From Paraburkholderia phenoliruptrix (GTDB lineage: Bacteria > Pseudomonadota > Gammaproteobacteria > Burkholderiales > Burkholderiaceae), in NCBI RefSeq assembly GCF_019511605.1, contig NZ_JAEUAV010000002.1, forward strand, positions 1-64,000: a stretch of DNA of 64,000 bases, written 5' to 3'. The notes beneath the pieces were generated by a model. That model did not search any database and had not been told where the DNA came from. It saw nothing but the letters and a program-made list of their open reading frames with translations. The position numbers and the translations under genes were made by a program. Positions 43,217 through 52,855 of this stretch are shown here, one piece after another. Position 1 is the stretch's first letter, and each line of letters begins with the position of its first letter.

Positions 43217-43756
43217 ATGCATTCGCACGAAGCCTTGAAACAGCTGGACGTGATTCCCCCTGAACAACTCGCCGCGTGTTTGCCGGCGCAAGTGCTCGCG
43301 CAGTTGCCGCAACAGGGCGTCACGGTTTTTTCCGTCGCCGACGACGCATCGGACACCGCCGCCTTCAGCGCGCGCTACGGCTTCGGTCTCGAGGACTGCG
43401 CGAATACTATCGTGGTGCGCTACAAGAAGGACGGTGCCGAGCACTACGCGGCGCTCGTGTCGCTTGGCTCTTTGCGGCTCGACATCAACGGCGCGGTCAA
43501 GGCGGCGCTCGGCGCGCAGCGCCTTTCGTTTGCGAAGCGCGAACAGGCGGTCGAGTTGAGCGCAATGGAGTTCGGCGGCATTACGGCATTCGGTTTGCCT
43601 GAAGATTGGCGCATTCTTGTCGATACGGCCGTGATGGAGCGCACGCAGATCGTGATGGGGGCCGGCATTCGCGCGGCCAAGCTGCTGCTGGCGCCGGACG
43701 TGTTGCGTCAGTGGCCGCGTTGCGAAGTCGCACAGATGACACTCGCGGCGCAATGA
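43217..43756 (+). CDS. YbaK/EbsC-type aminoacyl-tRNA deacylase
   Basis: This 179-residue protein contains a YbaK/ProX-like domain (about 30-175) with the family's conserved lysine in VVRYKKDG, then VSLGSLRLDINGAVKAALG and the GGITAFGLP loop. YbaK-type proteins hydrolyse mischarged tRNAs such as Cys-tRNA(Pro). Divergent members may act on other substrates. The ATG at 43217 has a -10-like TAGAAT 39 bases upstream (43173-43178) without a clear -35. It diverges from the BrkB-family gene. Confidence 0.85.
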   Translation: MHSHEALKQLDVIPPEQLAACLPAQVLAQLPQQGVTVFSVADDASDTAAFSARYGFGLEDCANTIVVRYKKDGAEHYAALVSLGSLRLDINGAVKAALGAQRLSFAKREQAVELSAMEFGGITAFGLPEDWRILVDTAVMERTQIVMGAGIRAAKLLLAPDVLRQWPRCEVAQMTLAAQ

Positions 43757-43946
43757 GCTGCGCAGTGTCTGTTGTGGTTACTTGCGCAGCGGTTGGCGCA
43801 TTGACTCGCGCATCGGCTGGGAAGGCAGACGCAGCAGCGGATGCAGCGACGACCGCGGAAGCGAACGCGCCGCATTGAGCGCGCCCGCGAGCCAATCCAC
43901 GCCACGCCACGCGGTCGGACAAGCCGCCGCGCGGCTTACACGAAGG

Positions 43947-44537
43947 TCAGATGATGAGGCGCGAGACCTTCGTGCCTTCCAGCGACACGCCGGCCATCAG
44001 CCCACCATTGGTCAGCACGAATGCCTCCACGGGGCTCGTTGCCGTCGACGTGTCGATTGCACCGTTCGCGCCGACCTTCAGCACGGCGACGGTCGCGTCG
44101 GCGCCCGCTGCCCAGCCCTGGCTATTGAGGAATTTGTCGAGTGCTTCCTGCGTCATGAACAGGAAAACAAGCGCCTTCGATTGCGCGCCGATCTGCAAGC
44201 CGAACGATCCTGCCACCGTGCTGTAGTAGCCGGTGATGCGACCGCCTACGCGCAGCGCGCCTTCGCCGTATTGGCCGCCCACCCAGAAGCCCGCCGAAAT
44301 CACTGACGGGAACACCAGCACGCCGCGCGCTTTGGCCACGAGTTCGCGCGAGCCGCCGACATTGGCGTACAAACGCGAAAGCGTGGAGTCGACTCCCGCA
44401 TTGATCGTGTCGCGCTTGTTGGCGTTGGCGGACGCCGATGCGCTCGAAGACGGGGACGTGGTGGTGCAACCTGCGAGGCCAAGGCCTGCCGTTGCGAAAG
44501 CCGCGCCGGCCGTCGTGATGAATTGTCGTCTGCGCAT
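43947..44537 (-). CDS. SYLF-domain (Ysc84-like) lipoprotein
   Basis: This 196-residue protein has a twin-arginine-like start RRRQFITTAG and a lipobox LGLAGC, which predict lipid attachment. A Ser/Ala-rich linker follows, then the SYLF/Ysc84 domain (about 55-195): ARGVLVFPSVISAGFWVGGQYGEGALR, FGLQIGAQSKALVFLFMT. SYLF domains bind phosphoinositides in eukaryotes; the bacterial role is unknown. A hairpin downstream at 44689 is on the upstream side and belongs to the next gene. Confidence 0.85.
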   Translation of the reverse strand: MRRRQFITTAGAAFATAGLGLAGCTTTSPSSSASASANANKRDTINAGVDSTLSRLYANVGGSRELVAKARGVLVFPSVISAGFWVGGQYGEGALRVGGRITGYYSTVAGSFGLQIGAQSKALVFLFMTQEALDKFLNSQGWAAGADATVAVLKVGANGAIDTSTATSPVEAFVLTNGGLMAGVSLEGTKVSRLII

Positions 44538-44688
44538 GATAGTTATCCTTTTACGTTATCGAGGCGGTTTTTCTTTATCGAATAAAGGTAATGCTGTGAC
44601 GCCGGCCATAATGACCGAGGTCTATGATAAGGCAGCATTTGCCGTGCCTGACTCATGCCGGCCGCGCAGAGGCACATGAGCGCATGAG

Positions 44689-44726
44689 GCGAGGAGTGGG
44701 CGCGAGCCCGCGCGCCCACTCCTCGC
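44689..44726 (-). terminator. Perfect 16-bp hairpin after the flavin oxidase gene
   Basis: GCGAGGAGTGGGCGCG (44689-44704) pairs fully with 44711-44726 around AGCCCG, 20 bases past the end of the oxidase gene. There is no T-run, so it may be a terminator of a non-standard kind or a transcript-stabilising structure. Confidence 0.5.
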
Positions 44727-44746
44727 TGTTCAAACTCGCATCACAC

Positions 44747-46135
44747 TCACATGGACGGACGAATGTTCTGGTTGTGGCGAAACAGATTCTGCGGGTCGTA
44801 GCGCCCTTTCACCGCGACCAGCCGTTCGTAGTTCGGGCCATAAGCGTCGGCCACACGGCTCGCTTCTTCCTGCGTCATGAAATTGACGTACACACTGCCG
44901 AGCGAATATGGCGCTGCCGCGGCAAAGAATGCGCGAGCCCAGGCGATGCAACGTTCGTCGTCGGCAGGATCGTCCCAGCGACCGTGCACGTTCATCGCAT
45001 ATTGCGTATCGCGGCTCGAATAGGCAGTTGCATTGACGGGCACGCGCTGTGTCTGGGCGCCGATCTGCCCGAAGAAAATCTCGCACTGTGGCGAAGGCAG
45101 GTTTTCAATCGACTGAAGCAGCGCGTCGATCAGCCCATCGTCAATGCCGGCGAGGTTGTGCGACTTCCAGTAGTTGCGCGATCCTGGCGCGAGCAGCGGG
45201 TCGAATGCCTGTTGCCACATTACATAGGGCATTTCGCCCAGATGTTCGCCCACCGGCGTGCCGAATGTCTTCACTGGCGCGAGTGCCGCAGGACCGTTCG
45301 CGCTCGGCCCGGTGTAGCAGCTCGCGAAGATGACCACCGGCTGGCCGTGCACCTCGGCGGGCAGGAAGGGCAGGGGCGGCGCGAGCCGCAGAACCGCCCA
45401 CACGCTCAGATCGTCGGGCATCTGCGTGGACGCCGCGCGATATTTGACGAGCGCCTCCCTTGCCTGAGCGAACGGAAAGACCACGAGTCCGCCGTACACC
45501 ATCGGGCCCACCGGATGCAGCGCGAACTCGAACGAAGTCACCACGCCGAAGTTGCCGCCGCCGCCGCGAATCGCCCAGAACAGATCTTCATTCGATTCGG
45601 CGCTGGCGCGAAGCAGCTCGCCTTCGGCCGTCACCACGTCTGCTGAAATCAGATTGTCTACGGTCATGCCATATTTGCGGCTGAGCCACCCAAAGCCGCC
45701 GCCCAGCGTCAAACCCGCGACGCCGGTAGTCGAATTGATGCCGAGCGGCGTCGCGAGCCCGAAGGCCTGTGCTTCATGATCGAAATCGGCCAGCGTCGCG
45801 CCAGGCTCGACGTACGCGCGTCTCGCCACGGGATCGATACGCACCGATTTCATCCGCGAAAAGTCCATCACGAGGCCGTCTTCGCACAGTGCGCTGCCGG
45901 CAATGTTATGACCGCCGCCGCGCAGCGCGAGCGGCAGATTGTGAGCGCGCGCGAAGGCTACACCGCGACGCACGTCGGCGACACCAGCGCAGCGCAGAAT
46001 CATCGCGGGACGGCAGTCGATCATCGCGTTCCAGATGCTGCGCGCTTCGTTGAAGCCGGCATCTTCGGGAAGCACGAGTTGTCCGCGTATGGCACTTTTC
46101 AGTTCGTCGATGGCGCTGCTCGACACTTGAGGCAT
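44747..46135 (-). CDS. FAD-linked oxidase with berberine-bridge (BBE) C-terminus
   Basis: This 462-residue protein has a PCMH-type FAD domain (about 40-210) with His76 in LRGGGHNIAG, the position that carries the covalent 8-alpha-histidyl flavin in this family. It ends with a BBE domain (YVNFMTQEEASRVADAYG, NYERLVAVKGRYDPQNLF in part). In bicovalent relatives a cysteine lies before the GGGFG block. Here that segment reads GINSTTGVAGLTLGGGFG with no Cys, so a single covalent link is predicted. Family members oxidise alcohols, sugars or alkaloid-like compounds. AGGAGA precedes the ATG at 46135. Confidence 0.88.
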   Translation of the reverse strand: MPQVSSSAIDELKSAIRGQLVLPEDAGFNEARSIWNAMIDCRPAMILRCAGVADVRRGVAFARAHNLPLALRGGGHNIAGSALCEDGLVMDFSRMKSVRIDPVARRAYVEPGATLADFDHEAQAFGLATPLGINSTTGVAGLTLGGGFGWLSRKYGMTVDNLISADVVTAEGELLRASAESNEDLFWAIRGGGGNFGVVTSFEFALHPVGPMVYGGLVVFPFAQAREALVKYRAASTQMPDDLSVWAVLRLAPPLPFLPAEVHGQPVVIFASCYTGPSANGPAALAPVKTFGTPVGEHLGEMPYVMWQQAFDPLLAPGSRNYWKSHNLAGIDDGLIDALLQSIENLPSPQCEIFFGQIGAQTQRVPVNATAYSSRDTQYAMNVHGRWDDPADDERCIAWARAFFAAAAPYSLGSVYVNFMTQEEASRVADAYGPNYERLVAVKGRYDPQNLFRHNQNIRPSM

Positions 46136-46501
46136 GGCTTGTCTCCTGGAGGTTGTGAGGGGAGAGGCGCTCTGCGAGCACCGTTGAATAACCGAAGCAG
46201 ACCGAAAGAAATTCGACAGGCTGATTCAGCGTCCAGTAAACGAAGCTGTTCAACGGAGTCAAACACACGTAAACCCGCGTACTGCTAGCCGTTTCCTGTG
46301 AGCCTTGCGGGGCGGGCTTCGGCGCGCGTCAGTTGCGCGATTCGCGGCGTTAGCGCGGCGAATGGTGCATGTGCTTGCGGAAAAGTTCGTGTGGGGAGTG
46401 TTGGTTGATGCGTAGATGCGCAAATGCGCAAATGCGCTGGGGCAGCAGCCGTGCCGCCAAAAGTATGGCGAAAGCGCTCTGCCCAGATGCTGTATATGGA
46501 T
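46136..46501. other. Intergenic region between flavin oxidase and pdeM genes
   Basis: These 366 bases contain the oxidase ribosome site and presumably its promoter. Short overlapping repeats of GATGCGCAAAT type occur at about 46407-46437. I see no gene or terminator. Confidence 0.4.
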
Positions 46502-47164
46502 CTAGCGCGGCACTTCAATGACCTTGTCGTGAGCCACGACAAAGACTCGTTCGTCGCTTTCGCGTCCGTCGTCGCGTGCACCGCCGGTAAAGCTGCCGAA
46601 CGCGGGCAACACGCCATATTGCGGGCCGAAACGAAAGCACGGAACGCGGACCGAGTCGTTGCGCGTCGCGACGCGATAGACCGGGTGCAGATGACCGGCG
46701 AGTGCGTAGGCACCCTGAACCGTCTGCGGATGATGACATAGCGCCCACGGGCCAATCCGCCACGGCTCCTGCACGTAGTCGACGCGCAGGGTCGGCGGCA
46801 ATGCGCCCGCATGCCGGTCATGATTGCCTTCCACGAGCACGGTCCGCAGACCCGCATGCCGGGCGCGCCAGACGTGCAACGCGTCGAGCGTTTCCTCCGC
46901 GTGTGCCTCGCGTGCATGCAGCAGATCGCCGAGAAAAACCAGCGTGGCGGGTTCGAACGTGGCGATCAGTATGTCCAGACGCATCAGGTTGTCGGCAGTG
47001 GAGCCGACCGGCACGGGCACGCCGCGCGCGCGAAATACCGCGTCCTTGCCGAAATGCGCATCGGCGACGAATAGGCAGCGCAGCGCGGGATCGAAAGCCG
47101 CGCGCAGGCTCGACAGCACAAGCGCGTGGCCCGCAATATCGACTGCCAACGAAACTGGCTTCAT
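46502..47164 (-). CDS. pdeM: Ligase-associated DNA-damage endonuclease PdeM (metallophosphoesterase)
   Basis: This 220-residue calcineurin-like phosphoesterase has the metal-binding motifs FVADAHFGK (Asp35, His37), FLGDLLH (Asp80, His83) and VEGNHDRH (Asn114, His115). These match the 'ligase-associated DNA damage response endonuclease PdeM' family, which is characteristically encoded beside an Lhr-type helicase. Its start overlaps the helicase stop (ATGA), so the two are co-expressed in equal measure. It probably acts in DNA repair. Confidence 0.9.
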   Translation of the reverse strand: MKPVSLAVDIAGHALVLSSLRAAFDPALRCLFVADAHFGKDAVFRARGVPVPVGSTADNLMRLDILIATFEPATLVFLGDLLHAREAHAEETLDALHVWRARHAGLRTVLVEGNHDRHAGALPPTLRVDYVQEPWRIGPWALCHHPQTVQGAYALAGHLHPVYRVATRNDSVRVPCFRFGPQYGVLPAFGSFTGGARDDGRESDERVFVVAHDKVIEVPR

Positions 47165-49860
47165 ACGCGAGCCGCCTTCTCGAGTTCCGCGAGCATCCGC
47201 TCTACGCGATCTGCGAGCTTTTCAGTGCTGACTTTCTCGCGCAGACGGCCGACAATCAGCGGAAACCCAAACGGCGTCGGCTTTTTAGGGTGCGTGAGAA
47301 CGAGGCGGCTGGCGTTCATCCGTTGCAGCGCGGTGCGAATGCGTTTGGCGTCGAGTTCTTGCAGCAGGACTTCCGTGTCGGCCTGGTCGAGCAGCAGATT
47401 GCCGCTGTCATGATTGCGGAATATTTCGTAGAAGAGGCCACTGGAAGCCTGGAGTTGCCGGGCGCTTTTCTGCTGCCCGGGGTGCCCCTGGAACACGAGT
47501 CCCGACACGCGCGCAATTTCGCGGAAGCGGCGCCGCGATAGCTCCGACGAATTCAGGCTTGCCAGTATGTCGTGATCCAGTTCCTCCTCGGAGAGCAAAC
47601 CGCTCTCAAGCTTGTCAGCCCAGTCGAATGGTTGCGCGGACAACAACTCGAAGCCATAGTCGTTCATTGAAATAGAGAAAGTGCCAGGCTTGTCGCGCGC
47701 AATTCTCCATGCGAGCAATGCACCGAGACCGATATGCGCGGTGCGCCCCGCAAACGGATAACAGAAGAAGTGATGCCCTTCGCGCGATTTGAGTACTTCG
47801 GCGACCAGCACGCCGGGAGCGGGTAGCGCCGACCATTTCTGCTGCAATTCGAGCAGCGGTCGAACCGCGCGCATTTCGGGCTCGTCATAGATGCCGCCCG
47901 CGGCGCGCGCGAGCATGGTGAGCGTGGCGTCCGCCAATTCGGACGAGAGCGGCATGCGGCTTCCTGCCCATTGCGGCATCGCGCCGCGCGAGGACGTTGC
48001 GCGTTTGACCCAGGCGGTCATGTCCTGCACCCGGATCAGTTCGAGCGTGCGTCCGCCGAACGTAAAGATGTCGCCGGGTTTGAGTCGCGAGATGAACGAC
48101 TCCTCGATTGCGCCTATGCGGCCGCCGGCAAGATACGCGACGTTCAGCGTGCCGTTGGCGACGATCGTGCCGACGTTGTTGCGATGCCGGCGCACGAGAT
48201 CTTCGCGAGGCACGCGATACAGGCCGTCGCTTTCGCGCACCACGCGGTGATAGTCCGGATACGCGCGCAGCGCGGTGCCGCCGCCTTCAACGAAGGTCAA
48301 TGCCCAGTCGAACTCACTCTGCGTCAGTTGCCGGTATGCGTAAGCGCTGCGCACTTCGTCGAACAGATCATGCGGCTCGAAGCCGCCGCCAATCGCTATG
48401 GTCACCAGATGCTGCACCAGAACATCGAAGGGTTTCTCAGGCGTTTCGCGGCCTTCTATCTGGCGCTTGTCGACCGCTTCGCGCGCGGCTGCCGCTTCGA
48501 CGAGTTCGAGCGCGTGCGTGGGCACGATCGTCACGCGCGACGGCCGCCCGGGCGCGTGACCCGAGCGGCCCGCGCGCTGCATCAAACGTGCGACGCCTTT
48601 GGGCGAGCCAATCTGAAAGACCCGTTCTACAGGCAGAAAGTCGACGCCGAGGTCGAGACTCGATGTACACACAACGACTTTGAGCAGACCGTTTTTCAGG
48701 CCGCGCTCGACCCATTCGCGCACCTCCTGATCGAGCGAGCCGTGATGCAGCGCAATCGATCCGGCCCATTCGGGCCGCGCTTCGAGCAGAGCCTGATACC
48801 AGACTTCGCATTGCGAGCGTGTGTTGGTGAAGACGAGCGATGTGCGCGCCTCGCCGATTGCATCCGCCACTGCCTCGACCTGGCGCATGCCCATGTGACC
48901 GCCCCACGGAAAGCGTTCGATAGTGTCGGGAATGACCGTGTCGACGATCAATGCTTTCGGCAACTGACCGTGCACGCTCACGCGCGGTGTCCTGACGGGC
49001 GCGAGCAGCACGTCGGCGGCGAAAGGAAGATTGCCGAGCGTCGCCGACAAACCCCATACCTGCAAATCGGGCCGCCAATGCGCGAGCCGCGCGAGCGCCA
49101 ACTGCGTTTGCGTGCCGCGCTTGTTGCCGAGCAGTTCATGCCATTCGTCGACGATGACCAGCCTCACGTGCGAGAGCACGTCCCGTGCGTCCGGCCGCGT
49201 GAGGATGAGCGACAGGCTCTCCGGCGTGGTAATCAGTGCGGACGGCATGCGCCGGTTTTGCCGCGCGCGTTCGGCCGTGGAGGTGTCGCCGGTTCGCAAG
49301 CCCACGGTCCAGGGCACGGCGAGTTCCGTGGCCGAGCTTTGCAATGCGCGGGCCGTGTCGGCTGCGAGCGCGCGCATTGGCGTAATCCAGAGCACGGTGA
49401 GCGGCTCGGGCTGCACGACAGCGGGCCGCTTGCGCGCGAGCGCGGAGCGGGGCGCAGGCGTGGACCGGGCGGTCGGCTCATTGCCGGCGATCTCGCCCGT
49501 GGCTCGCGTAAACGCTGCGAGCGCGCCGAACCACACCGCCCACGTTTTTCCCGCACCCGTGGTGGCATGCAACAGGCCGCTCGCGCCTCTTTCCATTTCG
49601 CGCCACACTTCGCGCTGAAAATCGAACGGTTGCCAGCGGCGTGTCTCGAACCACTCTTTGAGCTTCGCGGCGAACGGGCGGCGCGCCTCGTCCTGGTCGA
49701 TCGAAAACGGCAGCGGTTCGAAACCCGGCTCACGAGCGTCGAGCCGCGCCTGCTGCTCCCGGCTGCGCGGAATGCGTCGCGGGCGCGGCGCGCGGCGCCG
49801 TTCTGGCGCGGCCGCCGGCAACGCAACGTCCGGGTCATCGGGGTCTAGCGGTTCGTTCAT
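47161..49860 (-). CDS. Ligase-associated Lhr-type DEAD/DEAH helicase
   Basis: This 899-residue superfamily 2 helicase has Walker [10 protein letters not shown] (98-106), motif Ia PMRALAAD, motif II DEWHE (238-242, typical of Lhr rather than DEAH), motif III SAT (272-274), motif [11 protein letters not shown] and motif [10 protein letters not shown]. The C-terminal half is the Lhr winged-helix and core region. An N-terminal ~75 residues is an Arg/Pro-rich extension. Lhr helicases unwind DNA or RNA-DNA hybrids 3' to 5' and are induced by DNA damage in some bacteria. The usual ligase and exonuclease partners are not adjacent here. Confidence 0.92.
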   Translation of the reverse strand: MNEPLDPDDPDVALPAAAPERRRAPRPRRIPRSREQQARLDAREPGFEPLPFSIDQDEARRPFAAKLKEWFETRRWQPFDFQREVWREMERGASGLLHATTGAGKTWAVWFGALAAFTRATGEIAGNEPTARSTPAPRSALARKRPAVVQPEPLTVLWITPMRALAADTARALQSSATELAVPWTVGLRTGDTSTAERARQNRRMPSALITTPESLSLILTRPDARDVLSHVRLVIVDEWHELLGNKRGTQTQLALARLAHWRPDLQVWGLSATLGNLPFAADVLLAPVRTPRVSVHGQLPKALIVDTVIPDTIERFPWGGHMGMRQVEAVADAIGEARTSLVFTNTRSQCEVWYQALLEARPEWAGSIALHHGSLDQEVREWVERGLKNGLLKVVVCTSSLDLGVDFLPVERVFQIGSPKGVARLMQRAGRSGHAPGRPSRVTIVPTHALELVEAAAAREAVDKRQIEGRETPEKPFDVLVQHLVTIAIGGGFEPHDLFDEVRSAYAYRQLTQSEFDWALTFVEGGGTALRAYPDYHRVVRESDGLYRVPREDLVRRHRNNVGTIVANGTLNVAYLAGGRIGAIEESFISRLKPGDIFTFGGRTLELIRVQDMTAWVKRATSSRGAMPQWAGSRMPLSSELADATLTMLARAAGGIYDEPEMRAVRPLLELQQKWSALPAPGVLVAEVLKSREGHHFFCYPFAGRTAHIGLGALLAWRIARDKPGTFSISMNDYGFELLSAQPFDWADKLESGLLSEEELDHDILASLNSSELSRRRFREIARVSGLVFQGHPGQQKSARQLQASSGLFYEIFRNHDSGNLLLDQADTEVLLQELDAKRIRTALQRMNASRLVLTHPKKPTPFGFPLIVGRLREKVSTEKLADRVERMLAELEKAARV

Positions 49861-50075
49861 TGCAAGCGTTCGTTGGCATCGGGGTTCGCGCACGGCGACT
49901 AGTCACTGCATCTTCCCTATGGACCGCGTGCGCGAAGCGCGGGTTCACAAGAATTGCACTGACAGGTCGCAACGCGCCGTGTTCAAATGCCGGAGCTTTG
50001 CACCCGCCCTGGCTCGACGCCATCGGCTATCGCGTCGGCGCACGGCGTCGCGCTTCGATAGATAAAGGAGTTTAC

Positions 50076-50930
50076 GTGGATAACAAGCTCTCGGCGTTGC
50101 CCCAAGTGCCCTTGCAGATCGCGGCCGCGCAGGCACAGCCGGTTTGCGGGGATACGGCGGCGAACATCGCCCGGGCGGTCGAATTGACCGCTATTGCGGC
50201 TGAGCGCGGCGCAAGACTGGTGGTTTTTCCCGAGAAATTCCTGAGCGGCTATGAGCCCGGCCTGATTTCCGGCGACCCTGCAAAATACGCGTTCGAAGCA
50301 CTGGATGCTCGCCTCGATCCGCTTCGGGAGACATGCCGCCGGCACTCCATTGCAGCAGTCGTCGGCGCGGCCACGCATGGCGCGGACGGCCTGCGTATTT
50401 CTTCGCTGATATTCGACTGCCGCGGCGAAGACGGCGCGCCGTATCACAAGCAGTATCTATATAGAAGCGAAGCGCAGATCTACCGGCCAGGCACGCAAGG
50501 CTGCATGCTGGAACTCGACGGATGGCGGCTCGCGCTGGGCGTCTGCTACGACTCGGGCTTTCCCGAGCATGCACGAACGGCCGCAGTGAACGGTGCTCAC
50601 GCCTATCTGGTCAGCGGACTTTTCAGCGTCAAGTCCGGCTATCACCAGTCGCGCATCTGGTTCCCCGCACGCGCGTTCGACAACACGCTGTATGTATTGC
50701 TGTCGAATCACGTCGGCACGACCGGCGGTTGGGACACCTGCGGCGCAAGCGCGATCTGGAGCCCCTATGGCGACGTGATCGCGCAGGCAAGCCGCGAGCG
50801 GGAGGAAGTGATTACCGCGCTGCTCGATCCAGCCGCTCTCGCCGAGGTCCGCGAACGCGAAACCGCACTCGCCGATTTTCTCGCGCGTGGCGAGGCCACG
50901 AGCACCGTCTCAGTGCTGCGGCTGAATTGA
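50076..50930 (+). CDS. Carbon-nitrogen hydrolase (nitrilase superfamily)
   Basis: This 284-residue hydrolase has the Glu-Lys-Cys triad Glu53 (VVFPEKFLSG), Lys125 (YHKQYLYR) and Cys157 (LGVCYDSGFPE). Such enzymes cleave amides, N-carbamoyl compounds or omega-amides; the exact branch is unclear. The start is a GTG at 50076, five bases after AAGGAG. The upstream frame from 49860 lacks conserved sequence. It diverges from the helicase gene, with about 215 bases between them. Confidence 0.88.
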   Translation: MDNKLSALPQVPLQIAAAQAQPVCGDTAANIARAVELTAIAAERGARLVVFPEKFLSGYEPGLISGDPAKYAFEALDARLDPLRETCRRHSIAAVVGAATHGADGLRISSLIFDCRGEDGAPYHKQYLYRSEAQIYRPGTQGCMLELDGWRLALGVCYDSGFPEHARTAAVNGAHAYLVSGLFSVKSGYHQSRIWFPARAFDNTLYVLLSNHVGTTGGWDTCGASAIWSPYGDVIAQASREREEVITALLDPAALAEVRERETALADFLARGEATSTVSVLRLN

Positions 50931-50934
50931 CGGC

Positions 50935-50990
50935 GCGCATTGGGCGGTGCGCTTTGAGCGGCGCGCGTTGAGCGGTGCGCTAGAATGAGC
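50935..50990. repeat. Four 14-bp repeats ending in a promoter-like TAGAAT
   Basis: Units at 50935, 50949, 50963 and 50977 follow GCGC(G/T)TTGAGCGGT. The last unit reads GCGCTAGAATGAGC and carries TAGAAT (50981-50986), a good -10 for the FKBP gene 30 bases on. The block begins 4 bases after the nitrilase stop. Confidence 0.65.
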
Positions 50991-51015
50991 TGTCCTACCC
51001 ATCTGGAGACTGGTT

Positions 51016-51417
51016 TTGAAATCTATCGTTGCTCTGCTCGCCGCTACTGTACTTTCCTCGACGGCCATGGCTGCCGCTTCAACTACTGAGAAGCTGCCTT
51101 CGGGCGTGGTGGTCGAACATCTGGTGCAAGGCACTGGCGCGCAGCCGGCGGCCACGGATGTCGTCAAGGTCAACTATCGCGGCACGCTTGCCAACGGCAC
51201 TGAATTCGACGCGTCCGCGAAACACGGCGGTCCGGCAACGTTTCCGCTGAACCGCGTGATTCCGTGCTGGACTCAGGGCGTGCAGACCATGAAAGTGGGC
51301 GGCAAGGCCAAACTGACCTGCCCGGCCGCCACCGCTTATGGCAGCCGTGGCGTGGGCACCATTCCGCCGAACAGCGACTTGACGTTTGAAGTCGAGCTGC
51401 TCGACATCGTGAAATAA
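51016..51417 (+). CDS. Periplasmic FKBP-type peptidyl-prolyl isomerase
   Basis: This 133-residue protein has a signal peptide (SIVALLAATVLSSTAMAA) and one complete FKBP domain (about 30-132: VVKVNYRGTLANGTEFDAS, PLNRVIPCWTQGVQTMKVGG, CPAATAYGSRG, IPPNSDLTFEVELLDI). It catalyses proline cis-trans isomerisation in the periplasm, and its small size is like the FkpA catalytic domain or FklB-type enzymes. The start is a TTG at 51016, eight bases after GGAG; the signal peptide begins there and no ATG could replace it. Confidence 0.92.
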   Translation: MKSIVALLAATVLSSTAMAAASTTEKLPSGVVVEHLVQGTGAQPAATDVVKVNYRGTLANGTEFDASAKHGGPATFPLNRVIPCWTQGVQTMKVGGKAKLTCPAATAYGSRGVGTIPPNSDLTFEVELLDIVK

Positions 51418-51445
51418 GGCGCCGCCCACGTGCGCTGAAATGCAA

Positions 51446-51478
51446 CCCCGCTACGAAGCAACGCAGCGGGGTTTTTTT
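51446..51478 (+). terminator. Intrinsic terminator of the FKBP gene
   Basis: CCCCGCT (51446-51452) pairs with AGCGGGG (51465-51471), followed by seven T residues. Confidence 0.9.
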
Positions 51479-51635
51479 ATGACCGTGGCGTTTTCCGCCA
51501 CCCAAATGGAAGATGGAATAGGACGGAAGAGCAGAGCGTACGGCAACCCACAACAACATCTTTTTCAACTCGCCGCGCACCCGCTCGTTTACCAATGCTG
51601 ATGTTGTCATTCAACGTGCATGAGGAGCGTCTGCC

Positions 51636-52709
51636 ATGAATATCGACTTCCATTACGGCGTGATCTACATTGTCGCGCGGGTGGCCGGAATGACAGAGCG
51701 TGAGGCGCTGACCGTCGCCCACGCGTGCCAGTATGTCGACGACGCGACGACGCCGGGCATCTTGCGGTTCCAGGGCGGCGAAACTTTCGAGCGCTTTGCC
51801 ACAGCGCACAAGACCTTCGACTACGCGAATACCGAGAACGACCAGAACCGGCTCGTGTGGGCGCCGTTTCATTTTCTGCCCGCAGGAGAAGGCGCGACGC
51901 TCGAAGAAAAAGCCGTATGCCGGGCGGACAGCGCGGTTGCGCGCGAGGTCGTGCGGCGCGCCATCCGGCAGCGCGGCACAGACACCGGTTTGCACCGCCT
52001 CGGCGTGACGCTGCATACGTATGTGGATACGTGGGCGCACCAGGGGTTCGCCGGCATAGAAAGTCCAGGCAACCGGGTCCATTCTCTGGAGGCGCAAGAC
52101 TGCACGCCCACGGGCTGGCTGGAGAACCTCACGCTCGCGATGCAGCACCTGATCCAGCACGTCGAGGAAGACGTGATCACTCTCGCACTACCCGTCGGTC
52201 ATGGGGCCGCTTTGCATTATCCGGATCAGCCGTGGGCAAAGTGGCATTACATTGACGGCAGGAATATGTTCATACAGAGGCACAACCTGCCCGAATTCGT
52301 CGAGGCTGCCGAAATGGCGTGCCGCGCGGTGCGCGCTTACGTGGCCGGCCGCGAAGATTTCGAAAACGAAGAGGGAATGCCGGACAACGTAAAAGCGGCG
52401 CTCACCGAACTGCTCGACACGAACCGTATCATGGACGACAACGAGCGCTTGCGCGCGATCTGCGAGTTTGTGCGGGAAGGCGGCATTCCCGGTCTGAAAG
52501 AGACCATTGCCGACTATGTGCCCAAAGGAGTGGGCTCCTGGAAGTACAAAGCCACCGGGCTTCGCGCAGAAGACGATTCCGGCGAGAAACCTGTATGGAC
52601 CGAGGCATTCGAGAAAAGCGATTACCGGCTTTTTCACGACGCGGTGAAACAGCACCGTTTCGTGACGACTCAGGAAGTTCTGCCGGCATATGGCCTGCGA
52701 ATCGCATGA
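51636..52709 (+). CDS. DUF6765-like hypothetical protein
   Basis: This 357-residue soluble protein is of the DUF6765 kind (my family recall, not verified). It opens MNIDFHYGVIYIVARVAGM and has several His/Asp clusters (LTVAHACQYVDD, TAHKTFDYANTE, GVTLHTYVDTWAHQGF) resembling the metal-binding helices of zinc-dependent phospholipase C/P1 nuclease proteins. That suggests a hydrolase with di- or tri-metal centre, but no substrate is known. There is no signal peptide. TGAGGAG precedes ATG 51636. It is monocistronic: a terminator lies before it and a hairpin after it. Confidence 0.75.
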   Translation: MNIDFHYGVIYIVARVAGMTEREALTVAHACQYVDDATTPGILRFQGGETFERFATAHKTFDYANTENDQNRLVWAPFHFLPAGEGATLEEKAVCRADSAVAREVVRRAIRQRGTDTGLHRLGVTLHTYVDTWAHQGFAGIESPGNRVHSLEAQDCTPTGWLENLTLAMQHLIQHVEEDVITLALPVGHGAALHYPDQPWAKWHYIDGRNMFIQRHNLPEFVEAAEMACRAVRAYVAGREDFENEEGMPDNVKAALTELLDTNRIMDDNERLRAICEFVREGGIPGLKETIADYVPKGVGSWKYKATGLRAEDDSGEKPVWTEAFEKSDYRLFHDAVKQHRFVTTQEVLPAYGLRIA

Positions 52710-52757
52710 CTTTTTGCGTGCGCAAGCCTCGCGCGTGGCCGGCCGGAACTGGCCACG

Positions 52758-52788
52758 ATAACGGGCCGCCATTGGGCGGCTCCGTTAT
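52758..52788 (+). terminator. Hairpin after the DUF6765-like gene
   Basis: ATAACGG-GCCGCC (52758-52770) pairs with GGCGGC-CCGTTAT (52775-52780 and 52782-52788) around ATTG with one bulged T. No T-run follows. It lies between convergent genes. Confidence 0.4.
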
Positions 52789-52855
52789 AGCCTGACTTTC
52801 AGTTGCAAGTACCCACCGGTCAGCGGTAAAAACCGCTAGCACTAGTTCAACTAGT

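Noticed and set aside
43753..43878. 41-codon frame starting in an ATGA overlap with the YbaK-like gene
   Set aside because: It begins MSCAVSVVVTCAAVG, but has no ribosome site, no N-terminal charge typical of a signal peptide and low-complexity Ala-rich content. It is probably chance.
47971..49848. 625-codon plus-strand open frame opposite the Lhr helicase gene
   Set aside because: The minus strand carries all helicase motifs. The plus frame has no domain and no ribosome site.
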